Source: Zhengitettix transpicula
Taxonomy: Eukaryota; Arthropoda; Insecta; Orthoptera; Tetrigidae
Length of the DNA stretch: 64,000 nt
NCBI GenBank assembly: GCA_037074705.1
Contig: CM073596.1
Span: 54,030,001 to 54,094,000 of the forward strand
Reading direction: 5' to 3'
Of the stretch, positions 46,862 through 58,604 are shown piece after piece. Both the position numbers and the translations under genes were made by a program. The notes below the pieces were generated by a model, which saw only the letters and a list, made by a program, of their open reading frames with translations, had not been told where the DNA came from and did not search any database. Within the stretch, counting starts at the first letter, position 1, and every line of letters begins with the position of its first letter.

Positions 46862-47345
46862 AAAAATGAAGCATATTTGTATGTGTTTATGTACGATAAT
46901 CTCTATACAGATTTAATGCGTGGACTGACTGCAACAAAACTTGGTACAAGTGTTCTTAAAAACTCGAGAAAAAGTACTGTGGGGGTGAGTTACTCCTATC
47001 ATAAAAGTAGAAAGAATTTTAATTATAAAATCTGATAATTTTTTGTTAAATTACTGCGCGCGAAAAGTCGCACGGAAACTAGATGTAGGGTAGGGATTTT
47101 TCTAAAAGTTTCAGGTAACGAGTAATTTTAATATTAGGATACTATTAAAAGGTCGTAAAGTAACTACATAAAAAAATACAACAAAATTTGTAATGCATGT
47201 GTGTTACGATATAGGGACAAACACTGTTGGGGGTAGGGGTGGTTAAGACACTTCTAACATTCCTATGAATGGGAATACGACCGATATTAGTATCGAAAAA
47301 TAGATTTTCGAGATAGCTCAGATTAATAGTCACTGTAGACATAGC
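46857..47345 (+). mobile_element. HelX-related 5' segment
   Basis: The 46880-47075 part (TGCGTGGACTGACTGCAACA, AACTTGG, AAAACTCGAGAAAA, TACTGCGCGCGAAAAGTC) aligns with 63640-63800. The 47205-47340 part (GGGACAAACACTGTTGGGGG, ACCGATATTAG) carries HelX body blocks. This links the 63583 segment to the HelX family as its 5' end. Confidence 0.6.
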
Positions 47346-47467
47346 TAAAGTCAAACATCCGATAATAGTACGGTAAATAATGCGAGATTGATGTCAATTT
47401 CTAGAAACTAACCGTGAATGAAATATAACAGATGCAAAGCATTCGTTCTAGGTCGTAGATCGAATCG

Positions 47468-47545
47468 ACGGTGTGGCTTAGAGTTTAGACGACCTGAGCA
47501 CAAAATAAGTGGTTCCCGGGCTCGATTCCCGATGTTTTCCATCTT
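47468..47545 (+). repeat. tRNA-derived SINE head
   Basis: GTGTGGCTTAGAGTTTAGAC (A-box-like, 47471-47490) and GGGCTCGATTCCC (B box, 47518-47530) at tRNA-like spacing, followed by GATGTTTTCCATCTTATTC. Confidence 0.58.
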
Positions 47546-47549
47546 ATTC

Positions 47550-48490
47550 TCTTGTTACTTCTTCGTTATAAAGCAAAATAAAGCGGGAGATTGATTTGAA
47601 TAATTAACTTAACGCATCACGTCGTTAGCAGAAAAGGGAATTGTATTAATTTTTTAATTTTTTTTTTTTTACTTTGTAATGTCTTTCTGACGACCGTGTA
47701 ATTAAATGAGGCAAGAGAAGGCGGCTGTGCCCGTGCAGAATGCGAATATTGTATGTTTGGTGGATGGGGAGGGGGGGGGGGGGAAGGGCAGGTTGCGAGG
47801 TGCTAACTAAGGCTAAGGGGGCGCGGAGGAATTTTGCCCCCAAGGCTGCGAGAATGTAATCAATACAGCAGAGATGGAATTTGAAACACGCCTAGGATTG
47901 TGACATGCCAAACATTACTAATTACACAAGCATTTCTTACAGACACAAAGAGACTGCAGCGACGTCATTTAATAATACAACAAACAGTGGCATAAGACGC
48001 GATCAAACTCAGACACGGGAAAATTCCTTCATTTTTAAAATAATAACAACAATAATAATGAAGTGTCTCAAGGCAAAGATCCAGTGATATTACAAAAGTG
48101 AAACATTACTCTAGCTCTGTATACAGTGGGAAATAAAGAGGAAGAATTTCACCACTGTAGACAGTCGACGCAAAGGTACTAACTCGAATGTTACTATTTT
48201 TACTCTGTTGGAAATAGTTTTAGTTTGATATCTCCAATGAATCGTAAAAATTAACGACATTACGCTCAAGGAAAAAAAATATCGAACAATAATAAAATAC
48301 ATTGTGATATAATTGTATTGAGAGTGAAAGAGAAGCAATGACGAAGAGTCTAGACGGAAACCAAGCAGGCGGAATAGTAAAAGATTACTCCAAAGTTTTT
48401 TAAAAGTTAGTTCAGGGAAGGAGGAAATCAGAAACGCTGCAGAGAGAAACTCAACAGTGACAAAAAAATATACCCCGAAAAACATGAAAA
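47550..48490. other. Intergenic DNA
   Basis: No gene supported. A G13-15 tract lies at about 47771-47785. The 135-codon minus frame at 48111-48518 has no domain I recognise. Confidence 0.45.
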
Positions 48491-48498
48491 AAGGTGAT

Positions 48499-48870
48499 AG
48501 CCTCTCCAAGGGCGCCATCTTCCATCTCGATAATGCGTGACGTCATACGTACCAGAAGACCACCACGCTGTTGAAGGAGTTTCGCTGGGACATCATCGAC
48601 CACCCTCCCTACAGCCCGGGCCTCGCTCCAAGCGGTTTTCACCTTTTTTCTCACTTGAAGGAGGCCGATAATTCAGTTCAGACGAGGAGGGGAAACGCCA
48701 TGCGACGAGGTGGGACAGGATTTTTACCAGCAGGGAATATTCAAACTCAAGCGACAAGTTCCTAAACCAATATGGAGACTTCTGTATGTACTATAGGATG
48801 GCTCTAGTTGTTGTACGAAATAAAATGTACACGTTTCACTGCAGGGTTTGTAACCTTAGTTAGTACTTAA
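48499..48870 (+). pseudogene. Mariner transposase C-terminal remnant (second lineage)
   Basis: A frame from 48511 reads GAIFHLDNA, stop, then RHTYQKTTTLLKEFRWDIID and HPPYSPGLAPSGFHLF. This is the mariner block containing the second catalytic Asp (HLDNA, kept) and the third Asp region, where SPDLAPSD has become SPGLAPSG, so the third Asp is Gly. After a frameshift, YQQGIFKLKRQVPKPIW resembles the C-terminal segment. It differs clearly from the mariner at 62142, so it is another, older lineage. The 3' tail (TATGTACTATAGGATGG ... GTTTGTAACC) recurs at 50213. Confidence 0.75.
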
Positions 48871-48906
48871 AAGAGTAATCCTAAATTATTATCAGGGAAA
48901 ATAAGA

Positions 48907-49980
48907 GAAGTTTAGTTGAATGACGTCATGTTGTGAATTATTGTCCTTAAAAGTGCAATATATGATGTCAACCTATAGTTTGTATCGATACTTTGTATTG
49001 TAACATTATTAATTAGAGCAGACACGATGACTCCGAATATATTTAATCGCGTTCGTAATTCATGGGTCAGACAGTTCCTATTAAGCATCTCTATCAACAT
49101 GTAGCCTCTCATTTCCGTTCTTGCCATAAAAAATTCATTTAAATCTCTATAAGTACTATATTACGGCAGATGACGTTGTTTGTTACTGGTGCTGTGTGGG
49201 TGTGGAGACGCCAGACAAATATCTTGTTAGTGTAGTTGTTTAGAATCTTACGACATCCTCCTGCCTCTATAATTCAATCTCGAATGTATATCCAGCCACA
49301 AATGTTGCTAATGAAGCAATTAATGCAGGAAAGCCGCGTCTAAGTCTCCTTCAGTCTCTTCGTCTCGACCGCGATACAGAGGAGTGGAAGACGGTATCAA
49401 CCGTTCTTCCGTATCTCTCCACGGCAAATTTATTCTTCTCTTCATAAATATGGACCACTCATCATATTCAACTTTGCTTGATCCAATTAGAAATTAACTA
49501 GCATTTCGAAGCTGAAGAGACTCTTACATTACCTGACATCATTCTCCTCAAGTTCACTCGAGTCCACAGACTGTCGTCCTCTCATTATTATTTTTTTCCT
49601 TTACATTACGAACTACATGCTCCAAACTATGCACTGAAACTTTTATATCACGTTTTAATCCTTAATAATTTCTCTTTCCTAATCAATATCCTCATCTTCT
49701 ATTTTTATAAGCGTTACTGAGGACACAACACCTCATAAAAATCTCCACAGCTGTAACCACATAAATAAAAATTGGTAAACATGTCACGATCTAGGGACAA
49801 ACACTGTTGGGGGGGGGAAGACACTTCTAGCACTCCCTGGGAATTTTCGAACGAGATTAAATATATTTCTAGTCATCGTGTCTGGTCTCATCAATAGTGT
49901 TACAATACAGAGAATCGATACAAACTGTAGGTTTATATTGCACTTGTAAGAACAAGCACGACGTCATTCAACTAAACTTC
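48907..49980. mobile_element. Long-terminal-inverted-repeat element, about 1.07 kb
   Basis: The left arm 48907-49070 and right arm about 49815-49980 are reverse complements with scattered differences. They share GAAGTTTAGTTGAATGACGT, AAGTGCAATAT, AGTTTGTATCGAT, AGACACGATGACT and ATATATTTAATC. The arm length of about 165 bp is far above that of mariner. The interior (49075-49810) has no recognisable transposase. A HelX-like patch (GGGACAAACACTGTTGGGGG, 49795-49815) abuts the right arm. Class unknown; non-autonomous. Confidence 0.75.
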
Positions 49981-50212
49981 TATTATTTTCTCTGATAATA
50001 ATTTATGATTACCCTTTAAAATAATTTTTATCCGAAGGGGAAACATTTTTTCAACGGTCATTGTGATCATGAATAAAATTTGAAAATTAATCAGACTATT
50101 AACACTTGTAGGAAACACAATTCGCTCCACACCAGGTGGTGAAACATTTGGCGACAACCTGGCTCAAAACAGGATTTGTACGAGAATAGAATATTCAAAC
50201 TTATCCCATGAA

Positions 50213-50310
50213 GCTACAAGTGCCTTAGTCGATATGGAGAATATGACGATAAATGGACTACGGTATGTACTATCGGGTGGTTGTATGAAATAAGGCTTTG
50301 TAACCTAAGT
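50213..50310 (+). mobile_element. Second copy of the 48.5-kb mariner 3' tail
   Basis: ATATGGAGAATATGAC...CGGTATGTACTATCGGGTGG, GTACGAAATAAG-like and TTTGTAACCTAAGT follow the order at 48773-48862. Confidence 0.5.
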
Positions 50311-50592
50311 TTCTGATCACCTTATATCTATTCACTTGGCTGTATATAATAAAATTATCTCGTCACCTACTTTCGACATCGAAGTTTCTATTTACCAACA
50401 TAATAATGTTTCTCGTAAAAATATGAAAAGAAAATTTGGACCGAATCAACTGTTTTAAATAGTTCAAAGCTACTGAAGATAAACTCGAAACATTTTATAA
50501 GTATAACTACAGCCGTTTATTTACATTGTAAAGCGATTATTCCTATTTAAGCAGACTGAGACCATCACGGCACTGTATAACAACAACAAAAA

Positions 50593-50957
50593 TTTTTTTT
50601 AGGGCAACAGGCTACATGAGGGTAATACACATGGTGGCAACTCCCCTTTAATAGCATAGGAAGGGATTTGAAAGGGGGGATGAGGACGGGTAGAGGAAGG
50701 TATCCAAGGGTTAACTAGGGCCTCCGGGCTATATTTTAAGGATCCTACCCGGCATTCGCCTAAAGAAATGCAGGGAAAACCCTAGAAAAACCTGCGTCGG
50801 GTAGGTCGGGCATTGGGTACTTGTCCCACGCCCTTCCGATAGCAGGAGAGGAGTTTGCTGTGGGGACGCAGCATTCTCCTCTCCGTGCCTCGACCAGTTT
50901 AGGAGGCAGCTGGCCGACTATTCCAATGGGAATAGCGAACAACTCTTACCGTATACC
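50593..50957 (-). mobile_element. RetA copy 12, 5'-truncated
   Basis: Reverse complement from T8-AGGGCAACAGGC to ACTCTTACCGTATAC, with the CATTCGCCTAAAGAAATG subfamily variant. The 5' end breaks off in the GCATACGGTAAGAG block. Confidence 0.88.
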
Positions 50958-51128
50958 TGGGAGAGAATCCTCTTACTTCAAAATTTCATGGAAATCGATC
51001 TCACCGTTTTGTAGTTAAAAGCGAACAAAGGGACAGAGAGACAAGGAAAATTATTTTATTTATATGAATGTACGTCAACACACATAATATGAATCGTACC
51101 TATTACTATTTAGACCCTTTTAGGTCTT

Positions 51129-51159
51129 TTTCAGCCGTAAAGTATAATCTCATCTTCAG
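51129..51159 (-). other. Hammerhead-like core motif
   Basis: Minus strand: TCT-CTGAAGA, then TGAGATTATACTTTACGGCT, then GAAAAAGACC. Core bases are kept; stem II is weak. Confidence 0.36.
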
Positions 51160-51164
51160 AGACC

Positions 51165-53255
51165 AGCTAATTATAAAGAAGCTTCCAACAAGTAGGGTTT
51201 TTAATTACCTCCGTGGAAATTAAACACTCGTGGAGATGCAACGCCTAGAAAAAGAAGAGGCAACCGGAGAGACCAAAACCGCAATACAACAATTGGAAAC
51301 AAGATCCTCTCCCCCAGAAACTCACCAAAGTTTATAAAGAAAACTTGCGGGGTATTTACGAGGCACGATTTAATTAAAGGTTTTATTTGATTATTTTCTC
51401 TGCGCGAAGCAAGTTTAGCGAATTACCGAGGGAGAGGGACGGAAGTTTCATCGAACGCTGCCTCCCAGTTTCGACGGTATCGCAAATAATGTCTCATTCA
51501 TATTTTAATGGTTGCACGTCGCGTCCAGTGTAATTACACACCTGAAGAAAGCAACAAGAATTTTTATTTCGCTTTTTTGTGGGATTCTTCATTCTATAGT
51601 TATATTTGTCATCATAAAAGACGTTTTTATATTATCAATAATTACAAGCTCACCATTAAAATTTGTTGAATTGTAATCTGAGGGTGGAAAGTGCCGGGTG
51701 GTGCATTTCCCCGGTGAAAATCAATCACACGTTATTAGCTGAGCTCCGGTAATCCGTAGCTGAGGACTCCAATTACTAACTAACTTTTACTACGTCCCGT
51801 GGAAAACCCGCCCTTTACGAGATTAAATTTTGCTGAGCCGGTAATAAGCGACGAACCGCGTCGTGGCGGAATCAAATATACTCCTGGAGAGAGAGAAAAA
51901 AGGGCAGAGGGAAGGTGGGGGGTGCGGGAGACGGAACGTCAGTGTTCGGTGTCGTGTGCCAGAAACTCTAGAAATGTCTTTCAAAAACTCACCCATTTTT
52001 ACTACGCATTGCCCTGATTTTTCTAACCGTAACGGAAAGGTTGTCGACGGAGCAAGAGAACTATTTCCAAAGGGCGGAGCAGTGTCGTTTTACACGGTTT
52101 ATATTCCTTATTATAAACTATTTATTTCCACCGTAACATAGAGAACATGAATAAATTATGTTGTTTTGAATACAACTTTAATGTCCGCTATTTACCCAGT
52201 CTTTATTCATTTGAGGATCCTCAAAAAATATCCACAAGTTTCCAAGATCTTCCGAGTATTCTTTAAGGGTTTATTTTGTAGGACTTAGGGTAGTTCCACT
52301 GAATTTCCACAAACTCTGCCAAGCGCATATCAAACCTCATTGCATCGAACTGGTTCTACCTTGTACTTCGTTCCTTAGTTTCCTATGAAATTATTTCTCA
52401 AGACACCGTGGTTTTTTCAAAATTAGTGTAATATTTTTAAAAAAATTATTTCAACAAATTATCATTACATATGAGATGTTGTATTAGATTAAAAATTAAA
52501 AACGAACGATATATAATTGGGTATTGAAGAAAATTCCCCCAAAAAATACAGGAGCATATGGCTTTGTATATTTTCGCACTTATTTTTATTTTGTTGCATT
52601 AAATAAGGATTTTTCCAAATTTCTCCGGTCCAAAATTCAGTCACTAGTTACACTAAATCTATTCACGTCATCACGACGACCCGACTCAACCGATTGTACA
52701 TCCGACATTTTTTTAATGGCTTCGTTTGAACGCGCGTATTTTCCAACAAAACCCTGCAACACGCATCGCACAGAGACGCTGTTTTCTCTTTTGTCTTTGA
52801 TCGCTCGCAGCGCCAGGATATTCCGAACAAAATCGCATTCATTATATTTAGTGCGTGAATTGTAGCCGGCGGGTATCTTTCGAGAGCGTCGTCATGGCAA
52901 CCGGAGCTGGCTGGGAGCAACAGGTGTCTGCGATTTGACGAACCGCAGTTAAAACACAACCTCGGTTCTGCCGAAAACCAGACGCGACAGTCAGACAGGC
53001 GCTATTTAAATAGTTGTGTTTATCTTAAATCAGTTTAATTAATAAATACACCGACCTAAACACCAGACACAATGTAATAAAATAAACTATTTGCATACAA
53101 TTGGCCCACACACAGACAACTTAACAGAAACACTGAACGAAAAACAAGCTAAAAAAACTTCCCTTCAGCTCAAAAAAATTCCCAAGGAAACCGTAATTTT
53201 TAACGCCATCTTTAGAACCACATTTTCCTGTCACAAAGGAAGCATGCATTCATCA
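51165..53255. other. Intergenic DNA, GC-richer at 51660-51960
   Basis: No gene supported. CACCTGAAGAAAGCAACAAG at 51541 repeats 5297. 51660-51960 is GC/purine-rich with two overlapping open frames lacking motifs. The 113-codon frame at 52524-52865 and its opposite are likewise unassigned. Confidence 0.4.
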
Positions 53256-53258
53256 TAA

Positions 53259-54045
53259 TTATCCCCGAGGACTGCCGCCCAATCAATCTCTTACAGTCCA
53301 TTTACGAAAAACTAGACCCTGCCTCAATCATTCCTATGCCCTCCAATTAATTATATGCAGTATCCAACTATGTAAACAAATCCTTCGAATGATCCCCAAA
53401 CCAAATAAAAACAAATCAATCCCCAAGGACTATCGCCCAATCAATCTCTTACCGTCCATTTACGAAAAACTAGACCCTGCCTCAATCATTCCTATGCCCT
53501 CCAATTAATTATATGCAGTATCCAACTATGTAAACAAATCCTTCGAATGATCCCCAAACCAAATAAAAACAAATCAATCCCCAAGGACTATCGCCCAATC
53601 AATCTCTTATCGTCCATTTACGAAAAACTAGACCCTGCCTCAATCATTCCTATGCCCTCCAATTAATTATATGCAGTATCCAACTATGTAAACAAATCCT
53701 TCGAATGATCCCCAAACCAAATAAAAACAAATCAATCCCCAAGGACTATCGCCCAATCAATCTCTTACCGTCCATTTACGAAAAACTAGACCCTGCCTCA
53801 ATCATTCCTGTACCCACCAATTAATTATATACAGTATCCAAATATGTAAACAAATCCTTCGAAACCCAAAAATCCTGTATTGTTACATTCATTGACGTAG
53901 AAAATGCATTCGTTAAAATCCATCATCCCTTTCTCCTCTGAAAAATAAATAATCTACTCAATTACACCCACTACAAATAAATGAAAAATTACATCGAAAA
54001 TCAATCTCTCCAAAGTGCCCTCAATTCCCTAGTCTCATGGTCCAA
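53259..54045 (+). pseudogene. Non-LTR retrotransposon RT fragment with internal 158-bp tandem amplification
   Basis: 53259-53866 is nearly four copies of a 158-bp unit (repeat points 53284, 53442, 53600, 53758). The units are almost identical, except the outermost ones. Each unit encodes MIPKPNKNKSIPKDYRPINL, then LPSIYEKL, the N-terminal RT block of LINE elements. The last unit runs in frame, apart from one stop, into YVNKSFETQKSCIVTFIDVE and NAFVKIHHPFLL. This is the block with the first catalytic Asp (codon 53894-53896). The segment with YADD is deleted; LQSALNSLVSWSKQ, a downstream block, follows at about 54008. 158 is not divisible by 3, so each unit shifts the frame. Dead copy; clade not assigned. 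Confidence 0.85.
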
Positions 54046-54074
54046 ACAGTATTCGTTTCTTTTTTAGAATGTTA

Positions 54075-54240
54075 TAAAATTTTCACCCCCGCCATAGGGG
54101 TGGTAGTCGTGTGTTACCCCAACAGTGTTTGTTTCCGGTTCGAAAGTAATACGCGTACGAAAATTTGTTTATATTTGCTCCCCCGTATGTATGCGGAATA
54201 CACACACACATTGTTTTCCCATTCCACCCCCAATTAATAG
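54075..54240 (-). mobile_element. HelX fragment
   Basis: Reverse complement of the 5'-body blocks: CCATAGGGGTGG, GTGTTACCCCAACAGTGTTT, GTTTCCGGTTCGAAAG, ACGCGTACGAAAATTTG and ATATTTGCTCCCC. Same order as 25070-25160. Confidence 0.62.
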
Positions 54241-54249
54241 GGGGTTGAA

Positions 54250-55685
54250 GTACATACACACAAACATACAGTCTAATTTATTGATTATATTACGGTAATT
54301 AGTTTTAAAGTAGATTAAAATTTAAAATATATTTATGCAGACTGATAATTTGTTTTCTAATTTATGTTATTGAACAGTTATTACGTCTATAGCAAGAAAT
54401 GTACGTAAAGTTTACGTAAAAAAAATGGTGAAACTAAGGATTATATAGGTTGTGTTCCTGGTTTATAGTGGAAGTAGAGAGAGTGTAAATATTAGGCTAC
54501 TAGAAGCAAAGGACAGGGTGAATGTGGACGAGGAAAGACCTGTCACTCGGCTCAACAGTTAACAGAAATAAAATAAACGCTGTTGATGGAGTTGATTGTA
54601 AAGGCCAAACGGACAGACATGGATTTCGATTACCTCGGTTTCTGAACCCTCTGACGCATAAAACGCAAAGATATACTGAAAGTCCTATTATTCTATTATA
54701 TTGTAGAACTTTAACATTCTCGACAAAAAAAACTGAATATCTAAGTTGATCGTCGGGAAAGATATTGAGGAGTCGTCTCTTGAGATTCTTTTTTGGGTTG
54801 ATTGCTAAGGCTCGTGAATCCTCCACAAAGTAGGCGATTACGGCTGAGAGGAGGAACTTTTGCGGTAAATAAGGGACAATAGGAGGGACTGCGGTGGGGG
54901 AGGGGAGGAGAAAATCCTTATGACGTAACTTTCGTAATCCCAGTAAACTAACGAGGATGTTCCTCCAATCCCTCACTACAAAAGCGTCCCTTTTATGTTG
55001 ATAATTTATTTGTTTTCATGAAGACGCATTTATGAGCACAATGGAACGATTCGCGTCCTTTTAAAAAATATCGGTGTGTGTGTGTGTGTGTGTGAGTCCC
55101 CCTCGTTTAAGACGGATTATGACCGATATCAGAGTCGAAACGGACACTTCAATCGAGAAAGGTTCTTCCCCGCGGAGATTGGCGCCGCAAATAACAATGT
55201 TCTAAAGCAAACTCTGCGTTCATCCTCAATTTCGATTTCACTTGTGGAAACTCCCACGTCACTGGAACACACATTGAAACGTGGTGCCGTATTTTACGCT
55301 CCTGTGTTTTGCAGCTGACTGTAAAATAATGCCGGTTGACGTAAAACATAATCTAATGCGTGTATACATAATCAGATAATTAAAAAAGAAAAAATATCAA
55401 CATTTAAAAACCGACAACATAAATTATAAGCTACCACGATAATAATTATAAAATGCCATGCTAGAGGCGACTCAACAACCTCTGATGATTTTAATTTCAC
55501 AATTATATAATTATTCTTATCTTAGTCATTTCACCATCATATCATTAAAACGTTAATAAAGGTAATATTCATCGAGTGTAATATAATAGTCTACACGTGC
55601 CCTCTTATCATAACGTCTCTTCCGCATAGCGGACCTAAGTGTGCGCAGCTGTGAGAACGCTGAGTCTATTGAAAACAGCACCTTA
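54250..55685. other. Intergenic DNA
   Basis: No gene supported. The 158-codon minus frame 54500-54976 is the longest open frame outside mobile elements, but it has no motif, no membrane or signal pattern and no codon bias I can argue from. (TG)10 at 55075-55094. Confidence 0.4.
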
Positions 55686-55688
55686 GGT

Positions 55689-55712
55689 GCCGTGTGCAGC
55701 AATGCACACGGC
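55689..55712. other. Perfect 10-bp hairpin with GCAA loop
   Basis: GCCGTGTGCA-GCAA-TGCACACGGC, extended by one T-A pair outside. As RNA the loop would be a GNRA tetraloop. No following T run and no recognised RNA family. Confidence 0.55.
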
Positions 55713-56044
55713 AGCAGAAATCTTCCTCTCTGTAAGAGCTCTCATTGGAGACTTAAAATCATCAGCGAGGAGGAAAGGAGTCTTCGAATTGTTCAGAGCT
55801 TCTTGGGAACGGCAGTCGTGATCCAACCTCCAGACGGGTCGGTGGCTCCTGGTGCTATCCGCCAGTTTGTCTTACTTTATTTTATTTCTGACTATTAAAT
55901 CTCTTTATTCTTCATCAACTCTTATTTGACTGAAGTGCAGCGAAACACCAACCACTACGCCTAGGTTCAATTAGTTGAACCCGAACCCTCACGTTACCGA
56001 CTTTCCTATTTCCTGTTCTTAATTCTTCCTTTATCCTCTAGATC

Positions 56045-56110
56045 GGTAGCCAGGTGAGCTAACGGAGGTATAGCTCGGTTGGTGAACGATCTGTCTGGAC
56101 TTCCCATTCC
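56045..56110 (+). repeat. Possible tRNA-like SINE head
   Basis: TAGCTCGGTTGGTGAACGAT resembles an A box / D-arm, but no B box follows. GGTTCAA-TTAG-TTGAACC at 55964-55981 is a nearby 7-bp hairpin. Confidence 0.3.
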
Positions 56111-56114
56111 CAAC

Positions 56115-58190
56115 TGCTGGAATGTTACACGAGTGTTACAGCTCATTTGGTTAAATTACATAATTTTTCTACACATTACGGTTTTAATTTCTTTGTTTTA
56201 CAGTCTTTATACTTGAACTGTATAAAAGAGTTATTTAATTTGTTTTAGTAATTTAAGTATTTTTATGAAAATAGTAAAATAAAAATTTATTAAATGATAA
56301 TGAAACCAAAAATCGATAATAAAATTAAATTTTAATTATTTTGACGACGGTCCTCATCAGGTTTATAAAAAAGATATTAAATTCTGTTTTTATAAATATA
56401 TAAAGATATCAGCTGATAGTCAAAGACTATAAAGATATTTGAAATATCACAGATAAATAATTAAGTATTTAAAAGCGACGTCTTTAGGTTATGTATCATA
56501 TTGCAAATATTGATGAATCAATCGGTTTAATAAAATTTTAATTCAACCGTCTTTTTTTTTGCTACTTCACTAATTAAAAAATATTTATTTTACTGTTCTC
56601 ATAAAAACGCACACACTAATGAAAATTAAAACGCGTACATGTAAAACCACTGTAAACCAAAGAAATAAATACAGTAATGTTCTTTGGGAAGAAAAATATT
56701 TTAATGTAAGAAAAAAAAGAGCTGGAACACTTACTGTATAATATGTTTATTAGTGTATACGTAGAAGATAGTTTTTAAAATGTCGTCGTTAGATTAATAA
56801 GAAAAAAATAATTTTATAGATAATTACGATCAATAAAATTGAAGGTTCAAGAATTGAAGAATTTCTTTGTATCACTTACGAGCTATGAGTGTGAACAAAT
56901 GGAAAAATCTCGACCAATCCGGGAATCGAGATCATTAAAATTATGGACCACTAAACTTTATATTGTTGTTATATAGATGCGGTTCGAAGCAACATCAAAC
57001 GACCGTGCTCCATGTTGATATCCTTCCTCCCCCCCCCCCCTACATGGCGCACAGCTCTATTTCCCTTTTGACAAAAAGACCGAAGATCTTGAATTAAAAT
57101 TTACAACGTTGTTATTATTATCTAGCAACGTAAAAAATTTAATCAATATACAACTGACATCCGCCAGAGCGGGAGATCGATTAAAAAATAAATTGATGTG
57201 ACACTTGGGAAGGAATGTTGGTTCGTTTAAACAGGGAGAAAAATCACCCCTGATTTATTCGGAAGCGTTAAAGAATTTTGGCGCTACCTGAAAACGGCGA
57301 TGATGATAATCGTGTCCAGTAAATACAACTAATACATAATAAAATATTTTATAACAAATAGATCATGTGCTTTATTTTTCACTCTTAAATCAATTTTCTA
57401 CGGCGAAAAATTTCTCATTTTCATTGACCGAAATGACAATGTAAAGCGTATTAACCATTCTATATTAGGCTGATAGAAAATGGACAAAATAGTATGATTA
57501 TAAAGAATATGAAGAAATGACCGTCTTTCCTGAATATTTCTCATCTTTAGATCTCCACTGTGTTTGTTAACATTCATTGTGAAAGGTAGCCACGGCACTT
57601 GGTCTGCATCAAACTAAAAAAAAAATCAGAGTGAGAGAGAGAGAGACAGTTTTGATCTGTGTTTCAGGGGGAATCATTAATGTTGTTTGGCTCCACTAAT
57701 GTGAGTAATGGCGCCACTAGAGCGGCTATAATTTGGCAAATGCAGATCTGTCTACTGGGAATCTGCACGCGTTAATTGTTATTCGGCGTGTTTCGAAACC
57801 AGTCTGGACTGCTGCACGTGGAAAATTCTGCGTCCAACCATCCAACCTGCGTATAAGACTATAATCAGACTGGATAATCACAGCCTTGAAGGGTTTATGA
57901 CGTGTGCTGCCTCACAATTCATTAATTTCTCTTTATAATTTTTCTATTCTAAACCAGTGGAACACTCAATAATTACTTCACTAAATATTACAACAGAATT
58001 TGTGAATAAACTTCAAAATACTTCTTATAACGATAATAGTACAGAACGTCAGACGCAGCTGCCCCTGCATGACGCATTGACGTTATCCCGCCGTACAATG
58101 AACGGCCCGTAAATACGTTTTTTAGTCCCACCATCCTACAATTAGGGTATAATTGATACAATTAAGACTGGTGGCAAGTGTTGTATAATC
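56115..58190. other. Intergenic DNA with GC-rich island
   Basis: No gene supported. CCTGATGAGGACCGTCGTCA on the minus strand at about 56340-56360 is a decayed hammerhead-like core with a GAC/GTC stem. A C10 tract lies at 57031-57040. 57640-57870 is GC-richer (GTGTTTCGAAACCAG, GGCGCCACTAGAGCGGC). Confidence 0.42.
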
Positions 58191-58194
58191 AAGT

Positions 58195-58602
58195 CAGAGA
58201 AATGATACATCTTCTAAGTGTTTCTCCCGATGTTATCTGTTTTCAATCCCTTACAGCACGGGAAAGGAGTAACCTTAGGAGTGGGGGTGTACAATAAAAT
58301 AACCTCGAATACAACCGAGATTGGAGTCGAATCCGCGGTTATTTTTGTCACTGAGTTGATTGATTCAACATGCCGTTTAACTCCCCCAAGCGGGGATAAA
58401 AATTTTCAATCATGTTAAACGGTTAAAATGTCGCCTGGAATTAATAATTTTTGTTTATAATTTCAACCCCTTTCAGCATACGAGATGAGCACGTTTAGGG
58501 GTGGGGGTGGAGATACATAAAAAACGCAAAAGCAGCCGTTATTAGAGTTTAATTGAGGTTATGGATATATGGCAACCCGGGCCACGCTGAGAACCCAAAT
58601 AG
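58195..58602 (+). mobile_element. HelX copy, 3' part
   Basis: Two units of the body block (AATCCCTTACAGCA...ACCGAGATTGGAGT...GGTTATTTTTGTCACTG and AATTTCAACCCCTTTCAGCA...GAGGTTATGGATA). The end is GGCAACCCGGGCCACGCTGA, then GAACCCAAATAG and T, a mutated CTAG-T terminus. Confidence 0.65.
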
Positions 58603-58604
58603 TT

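Noticed and set aside
53259..53866. Regularly spaced repeat resembling a CRISPR array
   Set aside because: Units are contiguous 158-bp tandem copies with no spacer and code for an RT fragment; the DNA is eukaryotic.
54500..54976. 158-codon open frame on the minus strand
   Set aside because: Longest frame outside mobile elements, but no domain, signal or transmembrane pattern, and the sequence is of ordinary background composition. Not called as a gene.
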